Assembly: GCA_030248215.1 (NCBI GenBank) | Contig: JASANG010002449.1 | Coordinates: 186,001 to 250,000, forward strand | DNA from: Enoplolaimus lenunculus | Taxonomy: Eukaryota > Nematoda > Enoplea > Enoplida > Thoracostomopsidae | Length of the DNA stretch: 64,000 bases | Reading direction: 5' to 3' | Shown here: piece after piece, positions 13,652 to 25,228 of the stretch | How the letters are laid out: each line of letters begins with the position of its first letter | Position numbering within the stretch: the stretch's first letter is position 1 | Made by a program: the position numbers and the translations under genes | The notes under the pieces: model-generated | What the model was told of the DNA's origin: nothing | Seen by the model: only the letters and a program-made list of their open reading frames with translations | Databases searched by the model: none

Positions 13652-13842
13652 GGTTCATGTAAGGATCAGACACGGAACGTTATTCGGCACGACTGCCATA
13701 GAGTAAGTTTTAGCTTTAGATATATTTCTTGCTTAGGCATACAGGCTTCGGCTTAGGTATAAGTTCAATCTTACACTTAGGCTTAGGCTAAGGCTTACCC
13801 TTAGGAATATGTTTACACTACTGTTACGACTCTATTGTACTG
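13652..13842 (+). mobile_element. GGCC-type MITE, right tip lost
   Basis: The left end is GGTTCATGTAAGGATCAG. The body has two TTAGGC blocks in the family's usual order, and the right side reaches CTGTTACGACTCTATTGTAC but lacks the terminal ACATTGGCC. Confidence 0.65.
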
Positions 13843-13854
13843 CTAAAACTACTG

Positions 13855-14106
13855 CACTGTAAATTTCAGTGAGTTAATTTTAACTCAGAATGAGTTGAAT
13901 CACTCAGTCTGAGTTAGGACTATCAGAACTCAGAATTTTGAGTTGATTAAATTCATTCTGAGTTAATTAATCAACTCACCCAGAGGCAACTCAACTCAGA
14001 GTGATAATCAACGCAACTCAGAGTGAGTTTAAGTTTACTGTTATTAACTCAGAAATAACCAACTCGCTAGCTGAATTGATTAATCAACTCATTGAAATTT
14101 ACAGTG
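13855..14106. mobile_element. Palindromic MITE rich in GAGTTA
   Basis: The ends are perfect inverted repeats, CACTGTAAATTTCA at the left and its complement at the right. Between them are many alternating GAGTTA/TAACTC words, so the whole element could fold on itself. It sits exactly at the start of a CTGTAGTGACC-type element fragment (14107-14180), apparently duplicating TG. Confidence 0.75.
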
Positions 14107-14180
14107 TGTAGTTACCCGAATTTGATGGGGGGTAACAAGAGGGGGTCCCCATTTTGTGTTCCAATCAATAACAGTCCAGT
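14107..14180 (-). mobile_element. CTGTAGTGACC-type TIR element fragment
   Basis: It begins TGTAGTTACCCGAA and continues with the complement of that family's right-hand region (GTAACAAGAGGGGGTCCC). Only about 75 bases can be followed. Confidence 0.6.
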
Positions 14181-15943
14181 ATTCGTTTGCTGCCCTGCTC
14201 CACAAAAAGTTTCACCACCATAAACAAGTGGCAGAATAGTCCAGGATTTCCTGGGACTGGATTTTCTTCTTTCTTTTACACCGCTTGTGTTCTGGCTCTT
14301 TGCAAATTTACCTGTTAATTGATACGTCGTTGGCCAATCACCAATTGGCCTAGGGCAATCTGTTATTATGAGCAAATAGCAGTTCGGCCTAGGTCAAATA
14401 GCGATTGTGACATGTAGCAAAGCAACAGTTACGTAAAACTAACGCTGATTTGTTAACGGTTTTGCGTCAGTCCAAATTACCAAGTTTGATTGGTCTACAG
14501 GTTCTACAGCAGTTTAGCCAAGGACAAACTGCTATCATGCGCTGGTCACAATATAAATTTAAAATACGCCACAAATTGTGCCATGAGATAGAATTAACGC
14601 GTGACAAATTTTAAAATTTGTAAGACGTTAATTGTTCCTTACACTTTTAACCCTACCCTAACGCTTGTAACAAACTGCTCTGAGACACGCGTTAGGGTAG
14701 AGTTAACGCTTGTCAAAAGGAAATTTAACAAAAACACAATCACGATACAAACGGATTGTGTGTTGTTAATAAATTGTACACAAAGAAATTTTGTCTCCAA
14801 AATTTTGTAGCGTTTATAAGGTAAGCTGAACGCTTTTTAAACATTAGAAAACTATTTGAGAAAATTTTAAGAAAACAATGTTCCTTCTAAGGTTATATTG
14901 AACTGTAGTTCAGTTTCCTGTGATCTACATCAGTCCTCAGATCTCACAGACTATCCACTAATTAATATACGCACTTATACTGGGAAAATTTTAAATTTTA
15001 AAATTTCTGCTCAAAATTCCTTATTTGAGTTGTTCCGTTAACCCTAGAATAACGCGTGCAATTTGAACAGCCCACACACATACTATTAATAATGTGTGTT
15101 TTAGGGGTAAATTTCGCGTTAATCATACCCTTACGTGTGTCACAGTGCCATTTGTGACAAGCTTTCGCTGTAGAGTTAACAAAAAAGCGTTAACATAGCT
15201 TTAAACGTGTGATAAATTTAAAATTTCTCACGCGGTAACCCTAGCTTCTTATGGCATATTTTGTGGCAGGCTTTAAATTTATATTGTGAACGACGCACTA
15301 CATAAAATAGCATATTGGCCAGGACAATTAATAATTGACCTGAACAGCAGATTGGTCTACGACATATATAATTGTTGCGCATGCTATAGTTTTATTTACT
15401 GCACACAAAACAAATGGTCTGGATACGCCAGAAACAATGTCTGAACTGTCAGACAATTGTGCCTTAGTGAAGCCTACAGACATACATGTTTTGAATTTCT
15501 GATATTTCTGAAATTTTTAGTAACACGGGTTTGAAACTGTCTTAGATTTAAAAGTTTAAAATTTAAGACTTTACTTCATGAACCATTGGTTGCTTAAAGT
15601 GTAATGGTTCTCAAATCATTTAAGGAGGGCAAGCATAAATGTCAAATGTGCCACTAATGGTCTAAAACCCTTCCAGAATAAAATTATCCTAAAACGGCTG
15701 AGCCCCCAGCCCACTACAATTATTTAGTATTTCTACTAAGTAATTTTAATGTTCAACTTTTAATAAATCCCCGTCGAAGCATGCAAATTAAGCGTAAACT
15801 GTTATTTCATTAGCGTTAAAAATAGAATAACCGTTTTCTGGTGGCTTAACGGACCAAAAACTTTTGGGCTGCTGTCCTAAAACAATTTCAAATCCGAATT
15901 TTTGCACAAAATTTTTACAACAAATTTCCAATTAAGATAATTA
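14181..15943. other. Gene-free stretch, unassigned
   Basis: Positions 14290-15420 contain scattered words such as GGCCTAGG and ACGCGTGACAAATTTTAAA that recur within the block in both orientations (compare 14530-14620 with 15195-15290). It is probably an old element with long inverted arms, but the edges are not clear. No gene was seen. Confidence 0.4.
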
Positions 15944-16367
15944 CTGTAGTCACCGGAAAAAGGGAGGACTGATACTATTTGGCCTCTCCAGACGGTACAC
16001 CGCCCTGTTATTCGGTTACGGACTGTTATTTATTTTCAACCCGCCCTACGCCACCTTTCGTTGCTGATATATATCCGGTATTGCAACTGTCCGTTGAATT
16101 AAACGTTTTTGCCATGCATCAAAAGCTTGAGCGGTAAGGCAAAGTTATACTTTGGAATGTTACTTTCAAAACTTAAGTACGCTTTAAAGTTTCAAACTCA
16201 ACTTTATTTGCTCCTGGAGTCATAAGTAGGGATAATTTTCATTTTTATGAACTCTAATTGGGTTTTAGGGACTCTCTCCGCTTACAGAGTCTTATTAGGG
16301 ATACGGACTATCATTGATTAGATATCAAAATAGATCCCAATATTACCCCCCATTTAGGTCACTGCAA
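15944..16367 (+). mobile_element. CTGTAGTGACC-type TIR element, full copy
   Basis: It begins CTGTAGTCACC after TA and ends GGTCACTGCAA before TA. The interior matches the copies at 17303 and 37054 throughout (for example CAACTGTCCGTTGAATTAAA). It has no coding capacity. Confidence 0.75.
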
Positions 16368-17302
16368 TAAGCTAACGTCAAAACGACCACTACAACACCA
16401 GATATTTAAGGACAAAGACTTGTATAATCTATATTTCTGAAATTTGACTCAATTAGCAGACACGGCCTCCAGAAAGGGTATAAACGGATATATAGTAAGA
16501 ATAATAGGAAACGGATAGTAACCAAAATAACGGTAAAGAAAACGGAAAACGGATATTGAAGTGTGCAAGTTTCAGAGATGTTTTAATTTTCTGCCAACAC
16601 AATTGAGGCTTGCAAAATATGTTCACTGGGTTTTTAAAATTTTAAAGAACAAATTAGGGATGAACCGAAATTTTTAAGATTTGCATGAATTTCGTAATTT
16701 TATTGCATATCAAATAATGGCAGCATATTTGTAAAAATGAAAAATTGCAATATACATGCGTGATTTATAACTAATTTTGAGCATAAAAATAACAAAATTT
16801 CCGGTATTTCTATGACGGAAATGGAGACCAGAATTACCGGAAGCGGATATCCGATTACATCCAGCCTCGAGGCCATCTCAAAAAGTATATGACGTATATA
16901 ATAAGCTTATGTTTTGGCACGTGATACCCTGCGTCAGTAAATACAGAGCGGCATTTGCATCTAAATAGGGATTTCGTGATGCTTAGCTAAGACATTTCGT
17001 AAACCAAAAATTTGGATCTGCATTTGTCATATTAATCAGCTTATCGAATTGATTAAAATAAAACATACTGTCCACAAACTAAAAATATCCCACACTGTGT
17101 ATTGATTAAGGTATTCGACGTCTGGTAACAGGGCAAAGGCTCCTAATGGTTTTGAGAAAAAATATTTCAGTAATAAATGTGTGTTGGCCGAAAAGAATTA
17201 TTGTTCGCACATATTTTGTTAGTGCGGCTATTTTCAAACGAAAATGTTGACTTTACATAGTACGTGTTCATTTTTCCAAATTGAATTTTGGTTTATTCCG
17301 TA
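16368..17302. other. Gene-free AT-rich stretch
   Basis: Only a CGGAAAACGGATA-rich patch (16480-16560) and a CCGGAAGCGG patch (16800-16870) stand out, both like fragments of hAT-like elements. No gene was seen. Confidence 0.4.
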
Positions 17303-17750
17303 CTGTAGTGACCCGAATAAGAGGAGGTGACTGATATTTATTTGGCCTCTTATGAGGGTACCCTCCTGTTATTCGGTTATGAACTGTTGCTTGTTTTCAA
17401 CCCGCCCTCCGCCACCTTTCGTTACCGATATATATCCGGTATTGCAACTATCCGTTGAATTAAACGTTATTTGCCTTTCATTAAAAGTTTGAGCGACAAT
17501 GCAAGGTTATACTTTGGAATGTTACTTTCAAAACTTAAGTATGCTTTAAAGTTTCGAACTCAAATGTATTTGGTGCTGGAGTCATTTATGCGCTACAATT
17601 AGGGATAATTGACATTTATGGACTCAAATTAGGGTTTGCAGACTCTATCCGCTTACGGACCCTTACTAGGTATACGGCCTCGTATTAATTGGGACTCAAA
17701 ATGGGGACCCTCCACCTCTTATTACGCACCCCCTCTTCTTCGGGTCACTA
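17303..17750 (+). mobile_element. CTGTAGTGACC-type TIR element, full copy
   Basis: The termini CTGTAGTGACCCGAATAAG and TTCGGGTCACTA form the terminal inverted repeats. The flanking TA at both ends fits a Tc1/mariner-like TA target, though the family assignment rests only on that. The body is about 430 bp and non-coding. The right tip is interrupted by the palindromic MITE at 17751-17961. Confidence 0.75.
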
Positions 17751-17961
17751 CACTGCCAAAAATGGCGAGTCAAATTGGCTCTCTCCGAAATAGGCTCTAC
17801 GGGACTACACAAACTGAATCAAATTCGACTCCGTCAGAGTCAAACGAGCCATTCAGTGAGAGTCGAAAATGACTCTGACCGAGTCGAATTTGACTCAGTT
17901 TGTGTAGTCTCGTGGAGCCTATTTCGAAGAAAGTCAATTTGACTCACCATTTTTTGCAGTG
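17751..17961. mobile_element. Palindromic MITE rich in GAGTCAAA
   Basis: Long inverted arms begin CACTGCCAAAAATGG and end CCATTTTTTGCAGTG, flanked by TA on both sides. The arms pair over roughly 90 bases each (GGCTCTACGGGACTACACAA against its complement). It lies inside the last bases of the preceding CTGTAGTGACC element. The open frames across it are a by-product of the palindrome. Confidence 0.8.
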
Positions 17962-20503
17962 TACAGTATATATGTATACAGACGAATTGCCCACATTTGT
18001 TTTCGCGGTTTTGGCTGAGGATTTTCAACCCAACGGGTATACTGAAACTTTTATAAGTCATGTGATCGATCAAGTGTATATATCTGAGTTCACTTTGAAT
18101 CAAATTTAATTTTCAAGCGAGTAAGTTTAATCACTGAAAAGTCGACGTAAGTTCAACGCGGTCTGGACTTAATTTAGCTGACGTGGCTATTAGAAACTGT
18201 TAAGGCACAGCTCAGAGCCATGTTTAATAACCCCATACTTCACAAATAAAAGAAAATCTTTCATACGTATCGGACTGATCATAAAAACTTCAAAGGCGGA
18301 TGTTTTCAGCAGTCAACTTATAATTTTCTAAATAAGTACTAAAATTAGTCGTGTCTTTTCGCTCGATAACACTGACTAGACTACTCTAGCAGTACTTCTA
18401 GAAAACGTCGATTTTTTTAGTTATTTCGCTGGGATCCTTCACACTGCCATTGGTTGTTTCCAATCGCACATTTGGCACCTTGCTAGAAAACCTGACATCA
18501 TTGTGTGTCGCAAGCTTATTTTATATAACATACCCAGTACGTAAAAATAGTGCGTATAAAATAACACTAGATAGTAGATAACTATATCCTCTATAGAGTC
18601 CTTCTGGTTTGCACTATCTATATAACTAAAATTTAATTAACCGGATGTGAAAACATAAACCCGATAACCCAGGTAAATGTTTAAAATGCTTGCTTGTTAT
18701 TTTTCATGCACCAACTCTGTTTTTGACGTTTTACATTTTTTCATATATAGGCATTGTTTCAGCTAAGGGTATATTGGCTCTGCCGCGCGGGAACTGGGCT
18801 GTCTGGGGTGTCAGTCGACACCGTTAGGAAAATAAACGGGTGTCGCTAACACATCAAACACCATGCCAAATTACAAAAGTTTCGCGTTGGAATGGTTTGT
18901 AGTGAAGTGTGCCGTGTGCTGGTTCCCTGGTTGAAGCATTGAGTGATGATAAAGAGTGAAAAACGCTTTCAAGATACAGTACAAGTGAACCCATCATTTT
19001 ACTGCAGCATCTTGTCTGTCACACTTTTTTCGTAAAACAATAACATTCATTAGCATTCGACCACTTTTGTACCATTGTGCCACTCAATATTAATTTGCTT
19101 CCGGCGCCGTTGCTGCTGCCGCAAATATCGAAACCTTTCTGTACAAAAGAAACATTTAATAGAATAATAATTTTCGGAAAAACGCAAACCCGTGCTACAA
19201 CGATTATTTAAATAATTCAACTTTTCGGCCCATGTAAAGATCAGGGGTGAAACGCTTTTCTGAAGGACTGTAATAGAGCAAGCTTAAACTCTCGACAATT
19301 TATTCGCTTAATGCTTAGGATTAGGCTTAAGCTTAGGTATAAGCTTATTCTTACGCTTACCCCGGCCGTGCCTCCCAATGGGTTCTCAGCACGGGAATGA
19401 GGTTCAACGTTAACCGCAAAAGGGATAAACCGGTTTAAACAAAAACCGCCGAAGTTTGCAAATATTTCTGGGTTCTTGCTCGTTTCGCACGTCGATTTTT
19501 GAGACTATTCTACCTTCCCGTGCATTTTAATGGTTTCACACACTACACAGACCTTAACGTAATCATCAGGCTGTTAAGTGTTAACAAACTTTCTCATTTG
19601 CTATGCTCGATTGCCTACAATTTTACTTTACATAATATAACTCACCCAAAATGATATATTGAGGAACGATAATAAAAAACAGTTTTGGAGTGAGGTGTGC
19701 CGTGTGCTGCCTTCCCTGTGATTCATGTTAAACATAGTTTCATTTTCTAGATTCACCATTTCCCAACTTAGGTGTGAAACTGTCCCACCCTGAACCTTCG
19801 AGGAGTTTCCACCCCTGTGTGCACCTGCACTGGGGTTGCTCCTCCACAATGCAAAACTAACGCAAAATAATTTTTCTTTGTATGAAAAACAACATGGAAC
19901 GTGTGCAAGGGGTGAGATGGGAGTCGGCTCCATCCCCTACGGTTACCAAAATTTTTACTGAGGCATAACCCGGATCCTAGAGGTCACAAAGTTTCAGTTG
20001 AAAGGATGTACCCCTTTCATAGTCAATGGATTCATGTACACGGTCCGCATTGTGTTAAACAAAACTATGTTCGTTACCAGTGACATATTGGTCCCCCATT
20101 CTGAGATCTTGGATCCACCACTGGTGTTATACTTCTGTTACCACCCTGTTCTATACATTATCCAACTTTCCTTGTATAACTTATTCTTTGTAGCTTTTAG
20201 CTTATTTTATCCAGGTTTTCAGCAATGTACAACGATACGCAAATTTTTACCTGCGCTTTGAAATTTTTACCAGCAGCAATACTAACGAACACGGCAGAAA
20301 TTTCGTACCGGTCGAGTAGCAAAAAATAGCTGATATACCCGTGACAGAATTCAAAAACTCAAACGTGTCCTCTGTGTACCTATTACCCCCTAAAATCTAT
20401 ATAATTTATATTTGAAGTTAACAACTTTTCAATCACACCTTCTGGTATTCTCAACTCAACCAGACAAAACGTTGCTGTGATACATCACTGTCTCACATGT
20501 TGT
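17962..20503. other. Gene-free stretch, largely unassigned
   Basis: A GGCC-type MITE left half lies at 19227-19362 (GGCCCATGTAAAGATCAGGG and one TTAGGC block). The phrase GTGTGCCGTGTGCTG occurs at 18907 and 19693, suggesting two copies of another repeat. Short frames at 19628-19933 (-) and 19998-20261 (+) have no recognisable domain. Confidence 0.4.
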
Positions 20504-20700
20504 GGCCAATGTTACTTTAAGGGGCGTAACAGTCGATTAAGCGTATTCCTAAGCCTAAGCCTAAGCGTTGCAAAAATGTTTTCCTAAGTCTAAGCCGAAG
20601 TCTAAGCCTAAGTTTAAGCAAAAAAATGTAATCTAGAACCTAAATCTACTCTTTCATGGACCCAGCAGAAACCTAGACGCCCCTTAATGTAACATGCACC
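20504..20700 (+). mobile_element. GGCC-type MITE with 8-bp target duplication
   Basis: Left end GGCCAATGTTACTTTAAGGG; right end the imperfect complement, AATGTAACATGCACC. The flanks are CATGTTGT (20496-20503) and CATGTTGC (20701-20708), 7 of 8 identical. The interior is non-coding and carries two CCTAAG arrays, i.e. TTAGGC read in reverse. An 8-bp duplication with short TIRs fits the hAT superfamily; the autonomous partner is not in the window. Confidence 0.85.
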
Positions 20701-20892
20701 CATGTTGCAGATGTTACGTACTTGAGTCAAAGGTAACTGCTGTTTGATTCTTTAGGTTACTAGGCTGTTGTAGTGTGAATTTAGATGGCCTGGTTTTTTT
20801 GTGCAAATTGACTACTGAGATTAAGTAGGCAGTATAATTTTAAGGTGCAAAAGTTACTCTGACATTTCTTTAAATACGACATTCAACAATTT

Positions 20893-21089
20893 GGTCCATG
20901 TAAAAATCAGGGGAAGAACGTTTTTATGCGGCACAGCAATACAGTAAGCTTAAGCTTTAGACTGTTTTTTTGCTTAGGCTTAGGCTTAGGTATAAGCTCA
21001 TTGTTACGCTTAAGCTTTAAGCTTACGCTTAGGCGTAACCTTAGCAATATGCTTATACTATTGTTACGGCCCTGTTCTATACATTGGCC
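20893..21089 (+). mobile_element. GGCC-type MITE, complete
   Basis: Left end GGTCCATGTAAAAATCAGGG, right end GTTCTATACATTGGCC, two TTAGGC arrays in the body. The flanks AACAATTT and ATAAATTT agree at 6 of 8 positions, an aged target duplication. Confidence 0.8.
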
Positions 21090-22540
21090 ATAAATTTTAT
21101 GTTCGCAAAGTTTTTTTGCTCCGTCGATGTCTCACAGCGCCTCATGAAATAACGAATAATTTTAAGCAAAATTGCAATGACGTTGGTTCGAAAATTCTTC
21201 TCTGTTTTTAATATAGCGAATTTTTCGTACTTTCTGGCAATACGATAATATTTTTTACCAGTCAGACGGTCGCATGCACGGAAACCTATCAGTCTTTGGT
21301 TACTGTGTTTATCTGGCAAAAATTAGCTGTTTGAAAAATGTACGCCAAACTGTACAAATTAGAAATTAATTAAATTAAAAAAAAAATTGCAATCCGAGTC
21401 GGTAAATGTCAAGTTTCATCGGCGATTTGCGTGCAGACCGTTTGAGTAATTTCTAGCGCTCTGTTTCAGTCACAAGATTGCTTTCTTGTCGTTTGTTTTG
21501 TCTGCGTCAGCCAAACTGTCTGCTTTTCATACGCTACTGTACGCCAGGTCCGCACCGAGAGACAAGGCCGGAGGGTATATTCCATTCAAGACGAAATCAT
21601 TTTTGGTAGCTGAAAGCGGTGTCTAATCGAAGCATTGTTATTCTAAGAAACAATATTTAGGCCATTCTTCGTGCCCGCCCTCTCACCTGTCCAATCTAGA
21701 TTTGTCGCTGCGTCACTGCTATAATTTCTGAAGGGCATTGCAGAGTTGGTTAGACTTAAAATTTTGCCAATAAAAATAGCTAATATATACTGAGCCTAAC
21801 GTGAGATGTAAACCTATTCAACCTGTTGACAACTGCAAATTTGTATGCGACAAACTATTGGCTTATATATATACATATATATATTTATATATATATATAA
21901 TACAGATCCCGCGCTTTTGTAACGGCATTTCAATATCGTGGTATACCAAAAATTAATGAGATCTAAAGAGACAGTTAAATCGCAAGCTTTTTTACTCAAA
22001 TTGAAATGTCAGAATTAAATTCTTCGCTTGATAAGACGACGCGTCAATTTTAAACCTTAATTGGATTGTAAACAATATCAATTTTGCTTAATTTTTCACT
22101 GATCAGCATTTCTAATGTTTAGTCAAAGTTTGAATTCATATTTGTGATTTAACAACTATCAGAAGTAGTTTTCTGCGAAATATTCGGACGCTGTTAATTT
22201 AATTGTTTCAACTGAAAAAAGTTTGAAGAAATTTTCACACAACAAAATGTTGCTGACGCGCTATCTAAGTTTGAGGCATATATAAGCATAATAGAAAAGC
22301 TGTAGCGTTAACTAAACGTTTATCAAACTAGAACTGATTTGAGGTTTAGTCATCTGCAATTTAGAATTCTGCCAACTTGCCATATATATAAGATTAAAAA
22401 CTGTAGTCAGTGCTATACAACCGTTTTCTGAGTCGTTCGACCTGCCGCTGTTTGAATCAACTCATTTCAACTTTCGGCTGTGTTGCTTTTAGGGCCGTAA
22501 CTCCAGATCAAGCATATATATTGCGAGCCTTAGCCTCGAC
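21090..22540. other. Gene-free stretch with a TA microsatellite
   Basis: Positions 21864-21903 are a run of TA repeats with small interruptions. Otherwise AT-rich and unassigned; no exon is supported on either strand. Confidence 0.45.
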
Positions 22541-22726
22541 AGCCAATGTAAACAACAATAGCGGAACAGTATAAACATATTCCTAAGCCTAAGCCTAAGC
22601 CTAAGCGTAAGAATGGGCATATTCCTTAGCCTAAGCCTAAACAAAAAATAGTCTAAAGCTTAAAAGCTTACTCTACTGCAGGCGCACAAAAAAACGTTCG
22701 GACCATGATCTTATTAATCATGGGCC
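22541..22726 (+). mobile_element. GGCC-type MITE, complete
   Basis: It starts AGCCAATGTAAACAACAATA, has four consecutive CCTAAG units near 22582, and ends with the complementary terminus ATCATGGGCC. No convincing 8-bp duplication is visible. Confidence 0.7.
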
Positions 22727-22921
22727 ACTCTACTTTAACCGATCATTTGCTTGCGGCAGATCCCAAATCCCAAAATTTCTGACGGAGATGTTTATACACT
22801 TCATGGAATTCGGACGCCTCAGATCCGCAGGTTCCGCTAAAATTTTTTAAATATATCAAAGATGAATTACGATTTAAATGTTAAAATTGTATGAAACATG
22901 GCGCAATTTTATTCCTGTGTA

Positions 22922-23380
22922 CTGTAGTGACTCGAATAAAAAAGAGGTGGATGCTGATATTTAATTCGCGTCTTCTGAAAGTATCCCAACTGCTATTCTG
23001 ATCCGGACTGTTATGTATTTTGAACCAAACACCTGTTATTTAGATAACGCACCTTTGCCTTAAATCAGCCATCTCTTATGATTTAATTAAGTTCATTAAT
23101 TTAGCAATGTATTTTTAAGACTCGAGTATGCTGCTATGAATATAGGTAACATAAACTTTTAGTTTTAAGTCAAAATGTGTGCTGAATTTATATTTTGTCC
23201 CAAGAAACATTGATACAATCATACGATAACAACTAACGTGTATGCAATAATTAGTAATTTTAGACCTATTCATTTTGGACTGTAATTTGGCTGACAGCTT
23301 TCTATTGATTCATACCCAAAATAGTGACCCCCGACTTTCGTTGCCTCCCTATCCTTGCGCTTTTTTTCGGGTCACTACAG
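22922..23380 (+). mobile_element. CTGTAGTGACC-type TIR element, full copy
   Basis: TA-CTGTAGTGACTCGAATAA at the left, TCGGGTCACTACAG-TA at the right. The interior is more diverged than in the copies at 15944 and 17303 but of similar length. Confidence 0.7.
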
Positions 23381-23503
23381 TAGTAGACATATCGGCAATA
23401 TTTCGCGGCCTCGCCTCAGCGAAGTTGCCTTTTGATGGTTGTTTACAATTTTCTGCGGTTGCATATGCACATGATGATAGTTATGAGATAGCACATACTG
23501 TGT

Positions 23504-23743
23504 GTGGCCAAAATAATTTCAGGAGGGGTATACTGTAGATTTCATGCGGCTACATTTAGAAGGACTAAGGTACCTACGGCCCCCCCTGGCTATGAAACCG
23601 TGCCAAGATTTCAATCTGCGGCAATGGAGGTATTGTGCGTGCTTACAACGGTCACAAATATTGCTTATGTTATTTATGCAGCTACAATACATTTTATTCG
23701 GTACAAAAATAAATACCTGAATGCAATTGGGTTAACACCATAA
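23504..23743 (+). CDS. Possible terminal exon or relic with a membrane segment (unrecognised)
   Basis: An open frame ending TAA at 23743 reads ...PPGYETVPRFQ, then a hydrophobic stretch (VLCVLTTVTNIAYVIYAATI), then a basic tail. The composition is more protein-like than in other frames nearby, and a possible splice acceptor (TACTGTAG) lies at 23531-23538. No upstream exon was found, so it could be a last exon of a gene starting elsewhere, a gene relic, or chance. Confidence 0.15.
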   Translation: MAKIISGGVYCRFHAATFRRTKVPTAPPGYETVPRFQSAAMEVLCVLTTVTNIAYVIYAATIHFIRYKNKYLNAIGLTP

Positions 23744-25228
23744 AACACAGAAAACGCATATCAAGTAATACCTACATACCTAGATAGTAGCCGTTTAACA
23801 ATGCCATAGAAGCCACCAAAACCGTAAACGAGAATGATGTAGGCGGCAAACGTAAGAGGAAAATTTTACTTTTATGGAAATGAACCTAAAGAACCATGCA
23901 AATGAGCCCTTCCTACAGTATAATTTATAATCAATCAATTTAAAAGATGTTACGATCAGAGCGGAAATATTTTCGTATCTATTGCGTCATACACTCAAAG
24001 CATGTAAATAAGTTTTCAGATTTTTCTATAAATTTCTGGTCGACTTTCCGCCTTAAATTTTGTTCTGCCCTTATTTTAATGGTTGAAAAAAACAAATTTG
24101 ATTATTTTGATGTCAAATTCGAGCCCAGCCATTCATTAGAATTGGTTAAAACTGCAAGTTATTCTATCAGAAAAATAACTGGCACTCTGCGAAAAATTTA
24201 AAATCTATATATTAAAGCTGAAACGTTCCGCATACGTATTTTGGGCACCGTTCCAACAGATTTTTGTTTACGAAACGCAAGTCTTAGTCCAGTTTTACAT
24301 GTGTGCAACTACGTGTACTAGTGGAATTTGTGCGTACATGAGTACCGCGAAGTGCAAAAATGACGCAGCGTCTCACGGAGTCAGTTAATACGGCAAAGTT
24401 TTTTACGACAGCAAGATTTTGTACAAAATGAATTTTGCAGAAAAAAATTTACTTCTTTAAAAAATTTGATTAAAAACGAGTATTTTAGAAACTTCTCGCA
24501 AATCACAAGCGAACGAAAAGCTTGACGCAAATTTATGCTAACATACGTTAATGTTTCGTAATTATTTATCATGCATACGTGACGTTATATAAAACGTGTC
24601 ATCATCGTTCTGACGTCATTCGCTGGTGAATTCTCATTAACCCTTTTAATTTCCTCATTCGTACCAGTACGAACCTTGATCAAGCGTTGTCGAATCAAGG
24701 CATTGAACGAACATTAACGTGCTTAAAAAAATTTTAGCTTTCGAGATTTTAAAGCGTACTGTGCGGAGTCGTTATGCCCAATGAATAATTACTATTTATT
24801 TAAGTCAATTTAATATTAACATCAAACTCAAAAACTTAAAGTGATATCTTCAAAACCACCAAAACCTAGCCGCCACCTACACAATCTTCGTAAAATCCTT
24901 CTTTTCTCTCCGCTCATAACTTTTGCAAAAACCGGCATATGCAAATTTATTCTGTCGCTTCTCCCTGTTTCTGCAATAGTGCTTTTTCCTATGTCTACAC
25001 TTACAACGAATCTTATGTGCCAGATTTTGGTAACGTAAACCAGGAACACATCATAAATTAGTTTTCAGGTTCTGAATGAAATAAATTCTATGTTAAACTC
25101 GTATTACGCTTGCGTAACTGCATCGCTGCTACATTTTAGCATAGCGCTTTGGTATCTTGCTTTATGATTTTGTCAACATTACGTTGAACTACGTAAAGTT
25201 TGGACAACGCTTTTGAGCGAATTCAAAA
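23744..25228. other. Upstream region of the 25,229 gene
   Basis: AT-rich with no supported exon. Frames open on both strands at 24828-25049 read like composition artefacts. Candidate promoter words are listed separately at 24585-24618. Confidence 0.4.
24585..24618 (+). promoter_or_regulatory. TATA-like word followed by a CRE palindrome
   Basis: TTATATAAAA at 24585-24594 is followed by the perfect cAMP-response palindrome TGACGTCA at 24611-24618, about 610 bases upstream of the start codon at 25229. Such words also arise by chance in AT-rich DNA, and a long 5' leader would be needed. Confidence 0.2.

Noticed and set aside
19628-19933. 101-residue minus-strand frame
   Set aside because: Odd composition with no domain; the block contains phrases repeated at 18907, so it is more likely repeat sequence.
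22582-22650. CCTAAG run as a true telomere or chromosome end
   Set aside because: Only two to four units at a time, always at the same place inside MITE bodies, and flanked by ordinary sequence.
24828-25049. Frames on both strands just upstream of the 25229 gene as a first exon
   Set aside because: No donor in a usable phase and no signal peptide or domain; both strands look alike in coding quality.
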